This document shows positions 1-7,740 of a DNA stretch of 64,000 nucleotides, piece by piece. The first letter of the stretch is position 1; the number at the start of each line of letters is the position of its first letter. A model generated the notes under the pieces. The model was not told the origin of the DNA. It saw nothing but the letters and a program-made list of their open reading frames with translations, and made no database searches. A program made the position numbers and the translations under genes. The stretch comes from Paenibacillus turpanensis. Lineage in GTDB: Bacteria; Bacillota; Bacilli; Paenibacillales; YIM-B00363. Where the stretch lies: the NCBI RefSeq assembly GCF_011421635.1, contig NZ_WTLI01000012.1, positions 1 to 64,000 on the forward strand, written 5' to 3'.

Positions 1-2
1 AA

Positions 3-203
3 GGCGCAGCCGCAGCGCTGGCAGGCGCGGGCGCGGAAGGCGCAGCCCCGGCGGTGGCAGGCACGAGCGCGGAAGGCGCAGCCGCGGCGCTGGCAGGCGC
101 GGGCGCGGAGAGCGCAGCCCCGGCGGTGGCGCGCGCGGGCGCGGAAGGCGCAGCCGCAGCGGTGGCAGGCGCGAGCGCGGAGTGCGCAGCCGCAGAGGCG
201 TCG
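3..203 (+). repeat. 36-bp in-frame tandem repeat encoding 12-residue Ala-rich units
   Basis: Five full units start at 24, 60, 96, 132 and 168, with a partial one at 3-23. Each encodes a variant of G-A-(G/S)-A-E-G-A-A-(A/P)-A-(V/L)-A. The array continues past the left edge. Unit length is a multiple of three and all units stay in the EcfT frame, so copy number changes would only lengthen the protein. Confidence 0.95.
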
Positions 204-953
204 CGACGAGCGCAATTCATCCAATCGCTCGACCCGCGGGCGCAGTGGATCTTTTACATGCTCTTCTCAGCAGGCATACTTATCCAAAATGACTGGCTGG
301 GCCTTGCAGCCGGTGCGGTGGCTACGGCGTTACTCGGCTTCGCTGTTCATATTCCAGTTCACCCGCGGATTCCTTTTGTCATTCCGTTTAGTGTGCTCAT
401 CGTGATTTCCTGTCTCTTGTCTGGACTTCATATCGGAGCAAAGGGAAGTCTTAGCTTTGATGATGTGCCAGCGCTGGAAACCTTGTTTCGTCTGCTCCCG
501 ATTTTGCTAGTAATGGCAGTCGGGGGGTGGTACGCCGCAGCTTCCAGCTTTACCAAAGTAAATAAAGCGCTGCAGCAAACACTCGCTTTCTTTTCGCGGT
601 TCAAGCTGCCTGTCGAAGCAATCTCCTTGTCCGCCTCACTCCTGCTTCGATTCTTACCGCTTATCATAAAAGAAACCAAACGCTTTGTACGGATAGCTAA
701 AGCAAGAGGGAAGGACGCATTTACCGGCAAAAGAATCCGGCTCCGCCATCTCCCGGCGATGCTGATCCCGATGATAATTTCGCTCCTCCAGCTAGCTTCA
801 GAAATATCACTTGCCCTTCAGGCGAGAGGCTACAATCAGGTCACGAGTGTTCCCCTCGTTCGCAGCAAGCTTCGAATGTCACGAAACGATTGGCTGGTCG
901 CGGCTGCTGGGATCACAGTGTTCGCTGCATTTTACGCGATAAGGATGCTCTAG
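3..953 (+). CDS. ecfT: EcfT, transmembrane subunit of an ECF vitamin/metal transporter (5' partial)
   Basis: The last 250 residues form a complete EcfT: a start-like segment (FIQSLDPRAQW), several hydrophobic helices, and the two Ala-Arg-Gly coupling motifs (AKARGKD and LQARGYN) that contact the ATPases. The frame stays open to the left edge with no stop, so the true start may lie upstream; a GTG at 54 is only the first in-window candidate. The first 67 visible residues are almost pure Ala/Gly/Glu and come from a 36-bp repeat. Normal EcfT proteins (about 260 residues) lack this. It may be an N-terminal tail or a linker to an upstream domain such as an EcfA ATPase; the window cannot decide. 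Substrate unknown. Confidence 0.85.
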   Translation, partial: GAAAALAGAGAEGAAPAVAGTSAEGAAAALAGAGAESAAPAVARAGAEGAAAAVAGASAECAAAEASRRAQFIQSLDPRAQWIFYMLFSAGILIQNDWLGLAAGAVATALLGFAVHIPVHPRIPFVIPFSVLIVISCLLSGLHIGAKGSLSFDDVPALETLFRLLPILLVMAVGGWYAAASSFTKVNKALQQTLAFFSRFKLPVEAISLSASLLLRFLPLIIKETKRFVRIAKARGKDAFTGKRIRLRHLPAMLIPMIISLLQLASEISLALQARGYNQVTSVPLVRSKLRMSRNDWLVAAAGITVFAAFYAIRML

Positions 954-996
954 CAGCAACACTCTATCCAGTCATGCTCCAACGCTTAATCAATAC

Positions 997-1041
997 AAAA
1001 GGTCTGTTTCAAGTACAGTTCGTACCGAAACAGACCTTTTT
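997..1041. terminator. Rho-independent terminator, probably bidirectional
   Basis: A perfect 14-bp stem (997-1010 with 1027-1040, aaaaggtctgtttc and its complement) is closed by a 16-nt loop and flanked by A and T runs. It lies between the convergent ecfT and lipoprotein genes and can serve both. Confidence 0.9.
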
Positions 1042-1068
1042 CCCATATCAATACGCTGGCTCTTACAT

Positions 1069-1533
1069 TTACCGGATAAGATGCTGGAGCTCGGCCGACT
1101 GCTGCATGGTTAACTTTTTTAACAGGTGGGATTGCGAAATATAGAGCTCGGCAAAACCATTCGTAAACCAAACCTCGATCTCATTGTAAATGGATTGTTG
1201 CGCTCCGTTCGTTGGGTCGACGACAAGCCTGTAATCAGGAAATGTGCCCGTTTCTCGTTTTACCTTTTCCCAGCTGTCCATTATCATTAACCTTTGCAGC
1301 TCATCAAGAGCGGCTTTGTCGGTAATGATTCTTCGCTGCTCGTACTTATTCTCATTGCCTACACGTTGAAAAACGGTCAACTGAATCCAAGCTGGATCTG
1401 TTGTGATTTCCGCAGTGGAAAGAGCAGCAAACCCTTCTGGGGCTGGGTTCCCTTCCCTAGGCGGAGCCTGACAAGCAGTGTGCAGCATCAGTAAAAGAAC
1501 TAGAAAAACGAGTACCATCCATCGGCAGCGCAT
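1069..1533 (-). CDS. Putative lipoprotein of unknown function
   Basis: The 154-residue product has a signal peptide ending in a lipobox (LHTAC), so it should be a lipid-anchored surface protein. The ATG at 1533 is preferred over an ATG 24 codons upstream because GGGAGGA sits at ideal distance and the signal peptide then begins at the N-terminus. The mature part has no family I recognise; it contains a stretch of alternating hydrophobic residues (IQLTVFQRVG, EIEVWFTNGFAELYI) suggesting a small beta-rich domain. It is convergent with ecfT and has no operon partner. Confidence 0.75.
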   Translation of the reverse strand: MRCRWMVLVFLVLLLMLHTACQAPPREGNPAPEGFAALSTAEITTDPAWIQLTVFQRVGNENKYEQRRIITDKAALDELQRLMIMDSWEKVKRETGTFPDYRLVVDPTNGAQQSIYNEIEVWFTNGFAELYISQSHLLKKLTMQQSAELQHLIR

Positions 1534-1605
1534 AATATCCTCCCAACAAGAGATTGGCGTCAAAAAAGAAGACTGAACTGACTGTGACTCATAGAAAAAT
1601 GCCAC

Positions 1606-1890
1606 GAGATAAGTCCAACAGATAACACAAGATTGAAAACGCGCTATGGGGGAGAGCGATCTTTTTAAATACTGGATAAAAAAGTAAAATAACTATCTTA
1701 ACTATACGACAACCTTTTGTTTTAAACAAATCAGACGATCTGCGTTCTCAGAAACAAAATCAAATGCAATCCCATATTCACAAACAACCGTTAACATCTG
1801 CCGAGGAACTCTCTATTAACCAGTGAAAAATACATATTAGCCGGACAGCACACTTCAAGCCCAGAAGTACAAATCAGCAAATAACAACCA
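1606..1890. other. Gene-free AT-rich spacer
   Basis: No open frame with a ribosome site, no hairpin with a T run and no repeat was found here; it leads into the tandem array. Confidence 0.6.
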
Positions 1891-2279
1891 CCCAAGCAGA
1901 AACCTCTCCTCCTAAGCAGAAACCCAGTCACATACGCAGAATACCTAACCTCTTAAGTAGAAACCGAGTCACTTAAGCAGAATACCCGCCCTCCTAAGTA
2001 GAACACTCTCCACCTTAGCAGAATACCCGCCTCCTAAGTAGAACACTCTCCACCTTAGCAGGATACCTAGCCACCTAAGCAGAATAACCAGTATCCTAAG
2101 CAGAATACCCTTCTTCTTAAGTAGAACACCCAGTCTTTTAGCAGATCCACCCAGTCACCTAAGCAGAAAACCTGTCTCCTAAGCAGAACACTCATCCTCT
2201 TAAGCAGAATAACCTTCTTCTTAAGCAGAATAACCTTCTTCTTAAGCAGAATACCCTTCTTCTTAAGCAAGATACCCTA
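1891..2279. repeat. Tandem array of about nineteen 20-21-bp units (CYTAAGCAGAATACCC core)
   Basis: Unit boundaries are visible by eye as repeated (C/T)CTAAG(C/T)AGAA(T)A. Units are 20 or 21 bp and diverge; the last four are nearly identical, with spacing 21. There are no unique spacers, so it is not CRISPR. On the minus strand the 21-bp part reads as 7-residue repeats (LLKKKVI), but the 20-bp units break frame and there is no ribosome site, so I treat it as non-coding. Confidence 0.9.
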
Positions 2280-2280
2280 G

Positions 2281-2465
2281 TAATACAAATTATTTGTATT
2301 GTTTTCTCAATGCATCCATTTGGCAGCCGAAATAATCACAATTATTTGTATTGTTTTCGATAAAAAGCAAGTAGAGGGCCGAATCGTCCAAACTAATACA
2401 AATCATTTGTATTATTGTCGATAAAAATGGCGCCGCTCGACGATTAATCACAATTATTTGTATTA
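2281..2465. repeat. Module of four 21-bp palindromes (cluster 1)
   Basis: Near-palindromes with halves TAATACAAAT or TAATCACAAT, one centre base, and ATTTGTATTA lie at 2281-2301, 2333-2353, 2394-2414 and 2445-2465. The copy at 2394 is a perfect inverted repeat. Start-to-start spacing is 52, 61 and 51 bp. The same module recurs at 12161-12346. Confidence 0.95.
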
Positions 2466-2570
2466 GTGGTGGTGGCATTGGTTGTTTGCCAGGCGGGCTG
2501 AGTGAGTTGCGAGAAGGTGGGCCGCTCCGCCCCTCAAGCGGGGTATCCGGTCCCTAGGCCTCCCCCACCG

Positions 2571-2683
2571 GTCCTTGCCTCGCCTCGAGCGCTGACAAAG
2601 AGCCGGCCCCGGGGCCTCCAGCCCCTGTCCCTGGTCTCGCCTAGAGTGCCGGCAAACAGCCAGCCCAGGGGCCTCGGCCCCCT
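2571..2683. repeat. GC-rich 56/57-bp direct duplication
   Basis: Unit 2571-2626 and unit 2627-2683 share gtcc, tcgcct, gagcgctg/gagtgccg, caaa and a ggggcct...gcccct end. The surrounding 2480-2815 is very GC-rich and low in complexity; an open frame across it (2502-2831) is Pro/Arg/Gly-rich without a convincing ribosome site and is not called. Confidence 0.7.
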
Positions 2684-2827
2684 AGGTGTGGCCACCGGCC
2701 CCGGCACGCCCCAAGCGCTGCCGCGCATGCGGGGTCACGCCCCTTCGGAAGGCGGCGGAGCCCCCAAAAAAGCGGGACCACTCCGCCCGAACGGGTGCTC
2801 CGCATCGAACAAACAAATAATTTGTCG

Positions 2828-2856
2828 TTGATTGTTGCGGGGGCATATGTTATCAT
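2828..2856 (+). promoter_or_regulatory. Sigma-A-type promoter of the IMP dehydrogenase gene
   Basis: TTGATT at 2828-2833, a 17-bp spacer, and TATCAT at 2851-2856. It is 48 bp upstream of the GTG start. Confidence 0.55.
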
Positions 2857-2903
2857 TTTGAAAATTTATTTCGTAGAATAGATTACTAGGAGGGGATTGA
2901 AAC

Positions 2904-4403
2904 GTGGCTTATTATTATATGGAACCGTCACGCACATTCAGCGAGTTTTTGCTGCTGCCGAACTTGACGACGAAGGAATGCACACCGTCAAACGTTTCGC
3001 TGAAGACGCCGATCGTCAAGTATAAACGGGGGGAAGAACCGGCAATTTCGCTCAATATTCCGTTTTCATCGGCGGTCATGCAGTCGGTTTCCGACGACAA
3101 AATGGCAGTCGCTTTGGCGCGCTGCGGCGGTATTTCGTTTATTTTCGGCTCGCAGTCGGTGGAAGATCAAGCGGAAATGGTTCGTAAAGCGAAGGGTTAC
3201 AAGGCGGGCTTTGTCGTCAGCCGTTCCAACCTGACGCCGGAACATACGCTTAGCGACGTGCTGGACCTGAAGGAGAAAACCGGCCACTCGACGGTGGCGA
3301 TTACGGATAACGGCACGCCGAACGGTAAGCTGCTCGGTATTGTAACCAGCAGGGATTATCGTCTTAGCCGCGACCCCCTTACAAAGAAGGTCAGCGAATT
3401 CATGACTCCGTTCGCGTCGCTGATTTACGGCAAATCCGGGATTAATCTTTCGGAAGCGAACGACTTGATTTGGGAGCACAAGCTGAACTGCCTGCCGATC
3501 GTGGACGAGCAGCAGTGCCTGGAATATCTCGTATTTCGTAAAGATTACGATGCGCATAAGGAAAACCCTCTCGAGCTGCTCGACGCAAACAAAAGCTACA
3601 TCGTCGGCGCGGGCATCAATACGAAGGACTACATGGAACGGGTGCCTGCTTTGGTGGAAGCGGGAGTAGATGTCCTTGTTATTGACTCCTCGGACGGTTA
3701 TACCGAGTACCAGCGTGAAACGATTGAGTACGTGAAGGCGAATTTTAATGTCAAAATCGGCGCCGGCAACGTAGTCGACCGTGAGGGCTTCATGTATCTC
3801 GTGGAATCGGGCGCAGACTTCGTAAAGGTGGGTATCGGCGGCGGCTCTATCTGCATTACACGCGAGCAGAAAGGGATTGGTCGCGGACAAGCCTCGGCGA
3901 TCATGGAAGTCGCTGCGGAAAGAGACCGCTACTACCAGGAAACCGGTATTTACGTGCCGATCTGCTCTGACGGCGGTATCGTTCATGATTACCACATTAC
4001 GCTTGCGCTGGCGATGGGCGCGGACTTCGTAATGATGGGCCGTTACTTTGCACGCTTCGACGAAAGCCCGACCCGCAAGCTGAAGGTGGGCAATAACTTC
4101 GTGAAGGAGTTCTGGGGCGAAGGCTCGAATCGCGCACGCAACTGGCAGCGGTATGACACCGGCGGTAAGCAGGGACTCGTATTCGAAGAAGGCGTAGACT
4201 CGTATGTTCCTTATGCGGGCAGCCTGCGTGAAAACCTGGATAAGACGCTGAGCAAAATCCGCTCGACGATGTGCAACTGCGGTGCGATCAGCATTCCGGA
4301 GCTGCAAAGTAAAGCGAGAATTACGCTTGTGTCGGCGACCAGCCTTGTTGAAGGCGGCGCACATGACGTGATTTTGAAGGAAAGCAGCCTGTCGGCGGAG
4401 TAA
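2904..4403 (+). CDS. guaB: IMP dehydrogenase with CBS pair
   Basis: Catalyses NAD-dependent oxidation of IMP to XMP, the committed step to GMP, in the cytoplasm. The 499-residue barrel is interrupted by a CBS pair (about 111-216). The active-site loop GGGSICITR places the nucleophile at Cys317; the phosphate-binding SDGG is at 355-358 and the flap Arg-Tyr at 416-417. A GTG start follows AGGAGGGG. Residues such as the [16 protein letters not shown] start resemble a class of IMPDH I know from clostridial genomes rather than the usual Bacillus GuaB, so this may be a second copy in the genome. Monocistronic, between its own promoter and terminator. Confidence 0.93.
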   Translation: MAYYYMEPSRTFSEFLLLPNLTTKECTPSNVSLKTPIVKYKRGEEPAISLNIPFSSAVMQSVSDDKMAVALARCGGISFIFGSQSVEDQAEMVRKAKGYKAGFVVSRSNLTPEHTLSDVLDLKEKTGHSTVAITDNGTPNGKLLGIVTSRDYRLSRDPLTKKVSEFMTPFASLIYGKSGINLSEANDLIWEHKLNCLPIVDEQQCLEYLVFRKDYDAHKENPLELLDANKSYIVGAGINTKDYMERVPALVEAGVDVLVIDSSDGYTEYQRETIEYVKANFNVKIGAGNVVDREGFMYLVESGADFVKVGIGGGSICITREQKGIGRGQASAIMEVAAERDRYYQETGIYVPICSDGGIVHDYHITLALAMGADFVMMGRYFARFDESPTRKLKVGNNFVKEFWGEGSNRARNWQRYDTGGKQGLVFEEGVDSYVPYAGSLRENLDKTLSKIRSTMCNCGAISIPELQSKARITLVSATSLVEGGAHDVILKESSLSAE

Positions 4404-4424
4404 TTGAAAAGATTAAGCTCATGC

Positions 4425-4470
4425 AAAAAAGCTTCCCAAGCGACGATTTCGCTTAAGGGAAGCTTTTTTA
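4425..4470. terminator. Bidirectional terminator between guaB and the first pectate lyase
   Basis: A 13-bp outer stem (4425-4437 with 4457-4469, aaaaaagcttccc and its complement) plus an inner stem (aagcga/tcgctt), with six T on either strand. Confidence 0.9.
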
Positions 4471-4527
4471 ATTGATCATTTATTAACCGTTAACTTCTGA
4501 TCTGCCTGTCATTTCTGCAAGGTCTAA

Positions 4528-5847
4528 TTACTTCAGCTGACCTGCGCCGGCTTTCATTTTCACGAGGCCGATCAAGGAATGCGCACGGTCAAGCTTGCCG
4601 CGAAGGGTTGGCGTCCAGCCTACATTTTCGTTTAGCTGCAGCTCGTTGTTTGCATTGAACTCTTGAACGAGATCTACATAGCCTTTTCTCGAAGGCGTTA
4701 CAACGTAGCTGTTATTTTCGTAAATGGAAGTACCTTTATAATCGTTAATGATACGGGATTTATCGGCTTCGAAATCGAAAACAAACATGTTGTTTTCCGC
4801 GTAAATTTTCGACTTGTAGCCTACGCCCAGCGCGTAGCTGAAGTCATACTCGGACGCATCGTTAAACTCGTACAGGTTGTTGTAAACATGCACTTCGCCG
4901 AAACGAACACGCGGCAGACGCTGGCTTACATTTTTATAGTAGTTGTGGTGCAGGGTAACCTTCAAATGGCCATCGTCCACCTTACTGCTGTCGCTGGAGC
5001 CAATGATGGATGTCTTGTCATGGTCTTGGAACACGTTGTAGGAAATCGTAACGTAGTCGGCCGCATTTTTCACATCCAACAATCCGTCATGCTGCTGGAA
5101 CTCTTTACCGAAGTAGGAGCCCGTCGAGCTGTCCGGCGTATCGCCATCACCGAAGGTGTTGTGGTCTACCCAAACATGGGTGGAGTTCTCAATGGTCAAA
5201 CCGTCATACTCGGAGTTCCAAGCGCCGGTGTCACCGTCAGTCGGATCCCATTGCGGGAAGTAATCGAGCGGTGCGACAAACTCAATGTTACGGATAATAA
5301 CGTTATCTACATTCTTCACAAGGAACGCACCGCCAACGATTTTGGCATCGTCACCTTTGCCGATCAGCGTCGTGTTGGAGCCGATGTTGATGACGATATG
5401 CTTCTTCTGGTTGCCGGAAGAGCGTTTACGAGCATCCTCAAGCGGTCCCTCGACTTCTTTCTCGTAACCCCAAACCTCAGGAGAATATGCCGCTAAATAC
5501 TGGTCAAAATCAAATTCCGGGTCCTTGTAATCGTCGCGTCCCAGCGTTTTTCCGCTGTCGTCGGTGTTAATATCGATCGTTCCCTCAACATAAATAATTT
5601 TATGGGAATCGTTTTCCCGGTTAGTCGAATTGTCCCCACCCAGTGCTTTAATAAGCTCCGCACGGTTCGTTACCGTGAAAACCTGATTCTCTTCTGCTGC
5701 CGAGCCTCCTGTCGTTCCAGTGGAGTAAGCCGCCCAGCCGTCATTTTCCGCAAGTACCTCGCGCCCGAGATCCGCTTTGCCATACACAGGTGTAACCGAT
5801 AGACCTACAGCACAGCTAAGTAAAACAACAAGTGCTTTCCGTTTCAA
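4528..5847 (-). CDS. pel: Secreted pectate lyase, PL1 family (copy 1)
   Basis: Cleaves polygalacturonate by Ca-dependent beta-elimination outside the cell. The 439-residue product has a signal peptide (KRKALVVLLSCAVGLSVTPVYG) and the PL1 right-handed beta-helix with the Ca-binding WVDHNTFGDGD and QQHDGLLD segments and the catalytic-Arg motif RLPRVRFGEVH near residue 310. The start is a TTG at 5847 behind AAAGGGG; the frame opens 53 codons earlier but that extension would cover the promoter. It ends at a shared terminator. The overall sequence follows B. subtilis Pel. Tandem with a close paralogue of identical length. Confidence 0.93.
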   Translation of the reverse strand: MKRKALVVLLSCAVGLSVTPVYGKADLGREVLAENDGWAAYSTGTTGGSAAEENQVFTVTNRAELIKALGGDNSTNRENDSHKIIYVEGTIDINTDDSGKTLGRDDYKDPEFDFDQYLAAYSPEVWGYEKEVEGPLEDARKRSSGNQKKHIVINIGSNTTLIGKGDDAKIVGGAFLVKNVDNVIIRNIEFVAPLDYFPQWDPTDGDTGAWNSEYDGLTIENSTHVWVDHNTFGDGDTPDSSTGSYFGKEFQQHDGLLDVKNAADYVTISYNVFQDHDKTSIIGSSDSSKVDDGHLKVTLHHNYYKNVSQRLPRVRFGEVHVYNNLYEFNDASEYDFSYALGVGYKSKIYAENNMFVFDFEADKSRIINDYKGTSIYENNSYVVTPSRKGYVDLVQEFNANNELQLNENVGWTPTLRGKLDRAHSLIGLVKMKAGAGQLK

Positions 5848-5886
5848 TTGAAAGACCCCTTTGCAGTAAGATGTAATACAGGACAA

Positions 5887-5900
5887 TGCACACGTTTGCA
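5887..5900 (-). promoter_or_regulatory. Candidate LacI-type operator in the pel copy 1 leader
   Basis: TGCAAACGTGTGCA (minus strand) is an imperfect palindrome lying about 14-27 nt after the expected transcript start. The identical 14 bp occurs in the pel copy 2 leader, while the surrounding bases differ. B. subtilis pectin genes are repressed by KdgR, a LacI-family protein; assignment to such a regulator is inference. Confidence 0.5.
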
Positions 5901-5920
5901 AAGTCTTCTGTTGTCTTCCT

Positions 5921-5949
5921 ATTAAACGACATTTTGAAAACGCTGTCAA
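5921..5949 (-). promoter_or_regulatory. Sigma-A promoter of pel copy 1 with overlapping cre site
   Basis: On the minus strand TTGACA (5944-5949), 17-bp spacer, TTTAAT (5921-5926). The sequence TGAAAACGCTGTCA (plus strand, 5935-5948) fits the CcpA cre consensus at every defined position and covers the -35, so catabolite repression is expected. Confidence 0.75.
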
Positions 5950-6049
5950 GCACAAAACTTGGTAACTGGTCATTTTCGAAAGAGTATGTTGAAGAGGGAG
6001 CGGCATCTTGTAAAATGCACAGCAGCAAGGCGGGAAAAGGTTATGGCTA

Positions 6050-6096
6050 TAAAAAAATGCACCCCATCAATAGAAGGAAATCTACCGATAGGGCGC
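6050..6096 (-). terminator. Terminator of pel copy 2
   Basis: On the minus strand a 16-bp stem (6081-6096 with 6059-6074, with G-U pairs) closes a 6-nt loop and is followed by seven T. It separates the two pel genes into independent transcripts. Confidence 0.8.
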
Positions 6097-6147
6097 ACAT
6101 TAGATTAATGGATAGACAGTGCTACAACGCTGCTGCCGCAGTGCCGA

Positions 6148-7467
6148 TTATTTCAGTTCACCCGCGCCGGCCTTTGTCTTGACTTGGCCGATTAATGATT
6201 GCGCCGGATCGATTTTGCCGTGGAGCGTCGGCTCCCAGCCTACATTTTCATCCAGCTGCAATTCATTGTTTGCATTAAACTCCGCGATGAGATCGACAAA
6301 GCCTCTGGAAGATGGGGTGACAACGTAGTTATTCTCTTCGTAAATGGAAGTGCCTTTGTAATCATTGAGAATGCGGGATTTATCCGCTTCAAAGTCAAAC
6401 ATAAACATGTTGTTTTCCGCATAAATTTTGGATTTGTAGCCGACACCGAGCGCATAGCTGAAATCGTACTCGGAGGACTCATCGAATTCGTACAGGTTGT
6501 TGGACACGTGAACCTCGCCGTAACGAACGCGCGGCAGACGCTGGCTGACGTTCTTGTAGTAGTTATGGTGCAGCGTTACCTTCAGATGGCCCTCGTCAGC
6601 CTTCCTGCTGTCACTGGAGCCGATGATCGAAGTCTTGTCGTGATCCTGGAATACGTTGTAGGACACGGTCACGTAGTTGGCTTCATTTTTAATGTCGAGG
6701 AGCCCGTCATGCTGCTGGAACTCCTTCCCGAAATAGGAGCCAGTCGTGCTGTCTGTTGTGTCCCCGTCGCCAAAGGTGTTGTGGTCCACCCACACATGTG
6801 TGGAGTTTTCGATCGTCATGCCGTCGTATTCGGAGTTCCACGCACCGGTGCTGCCGTCTGTCGGATCCCACTGCGGGAAATAGTCGAGCGGAGCGACAAA
6901 CTCAATGTTGCGGATAATGACGTTGTTCACGTTTTTCACGAGGAAAGCGCCGCCGATAATTTTGGCATCGTCGCCCTTACCGATCAGCGTCGTGTTTGAA
7001 CCGATGTTAATCACGATATGCTTTTTCTGGTTGTCGGAGGAGCGGTCGCGGGCATCTTCTAGCGGACCTTCTACCTCTCTGTCATAACCCCATACTTCTG
7101 GAGAGTACGCCGCTAAATATTGGTCAAAATCGAATGCAGGATCCTTATAATCGTCCGGCCCTAACGGGTTGCCATTGTCATCCGTGTTGATATCGATCGT
7201 GCCTTCGATGTAAATAATTTTTGGAGTGTCGTTGTTCCGGTTCGTCGCATTGTCGCCGCCCAGTGCTTGAATAAGCTCCGCACGGTTTCTCGCTGTGAAG
7301 ACTTGGCTTTCCTGCGCAGCCGATCCTCCTGTCGTTCCGGTGGAATAGGAAGCCCAGCCGTCGTTCTTGGCGAGCACCTCGCGGCCGAGATCTGCCTTAC
7401 CGTAGGCTGGAGTGACGGAGAGACCAACAAGACAGCTAAGTAAAACAACAAATGCTTTCCGGTTCAA
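6148..7467 (-). CDS. pel: Secreted pectate lyase, PL1 family (copy 2)
   Basis: Same length (439 residues) as the neighbouring lyase and largely identical in sequence, including signal peptide (NRKAFVVLLSCLVGLSVTPAYG), Ca site (WVDHNTFGDGD, QQHDGLLD) and RLPRVRYGEVH. Differences are scattered conservative changes. TTG start at 7467 behind AAAGGGG. The pair looks like a tandem duplication that kept promoter, cre and operator. Both are full length with all catalytic residues, so both should be active; substrate preference (degree of methylation or chain length) cannot be read from sequence. Confidence 0.93.
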   Translation of the reverse strand: MNRKAFVVLLSCLVGLSVTPAYGKADLGREVLAKNDGWASYSTGTTGGSAAQESQVFTARNRAELIQALGGDNATNRNNDTPKIIYIEGTIDINTDDNGNPLGPDDYKDPAFDFDQYLAAYSPEVWGYDREVEGPLEDARDRSSDNQKKHIVINIGSNTTLIGKGDDAKIIGGAFLVKNVNNVIIRNIEFVAPLDYFPQWDPTDGSTGAWNSEYDGMTIENSTHVWVDHNTFGDGDTTDSTTGSYFGKEFQQHDGLLDIKNEANYVTVSYNVFQDHDKTSIIGSSDSRKADEGHLKVTLHHNYYKNVSQRLPRVRYGEVHVSNNLYEFDESSEYDFSYALGVGYKSKIYAENNMFMFDFEADKSRILNDYKGTSIYEENNYVVTPSSRGFVDLIAEFNANNELQLDENVGWEPTLHGKIDPAQSLIGQVKTKAGAGELK

Positions 7468-7509
7468 ATGAATGTCCCCTTTGCAGTTGGTTTTCAGCAG
7501 CCGAAGTCC

Positions 7510-7523
7510 TGCACACGTTTGCA
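7510..7523 (-). promoter_or_regulatory. Candidate LacI-type operator in the pel copy 2 leader
   Basis: The same TGCAAACGTGTGCA as in the pel copy 1 leader, again about 20 nt after the expected transcript start. Confidence 0.5.
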
Positions 7524-7543
7524 GGTTCTGGTGCCGTGGTTCC

Positions 7544-7573
7544 ATTAAACATTAAATTTGAAAGCGCTGTCAA
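7544..7573 (-). promoter_or_regulatory. Promoter of pel copy 2 with overlapping cre site
   Basis: Minus strand TTGACA (7568-7573), 18-bp spacer, TTTAAT (7544-7549). TGAAAGCGCTGTCA at 7559-7572 is a full-consensus cre covering the -35. Confidence 0.72.
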
Positions 7574-7687
7574 TAGTGAAGGGTGTCGAAAAAGCATAAG
7601 TTTTTCCCCGAATTTCGCAGAGTTTCTGCGGATGGGTGATTCCCAATTGCAGGAAGAAACGTTATGATGGTAGGCAACAGATTAGAT

Positions 7688-7701
7688 AGGAAGCGCTTTC
7701 A
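7688..7701 (+). promoter_or_regulatory. Candidate cre site upstream of the sugar-sensing operon
   Basis: AGGAAGCGCTTTCA matches 12 of 14 cre positions and is 40 bp before the binding-protein start. Confidence 0.5.
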
Positions 7702-7740
7702 ATGGTGGCGCAGTTTTTTGCTGAAACAGGGGGATTTTTG

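Noticed and set aside
2067-2270. Minus-strand frame coding 7-residue repeats (LLKKKVI type)
   Set aside because: It exists only because most array units are 21 bp; 20-bp units break it, and there is no ribosome site or promoter.
1891-2279. Possible CRISPR array
   Set aside because: Units of 20-21 bp follow one another without unique spacers, units diverge, and no cas gene is in the window.
2502-2831. Pro/Arg/Gly-rich 109-residue frame
   Set aside because: Lies wholly in the GC-rich duplication, runs into the guaB promoter, and has no convincing start site. Frames on the other strand are equally open.
3066-4364. Long frame antisense to guaB (432 residues)
   Set aside because: A shadow of the well-conserved IMP dehydrogenase; Arg/His-rich with no family features.
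5848-6006. Longer N-terminus for pel copy 1 starting at 6006
   Set aside because: It would place coding sequence over the promoter, cre and operator and would bury the signal peptide.
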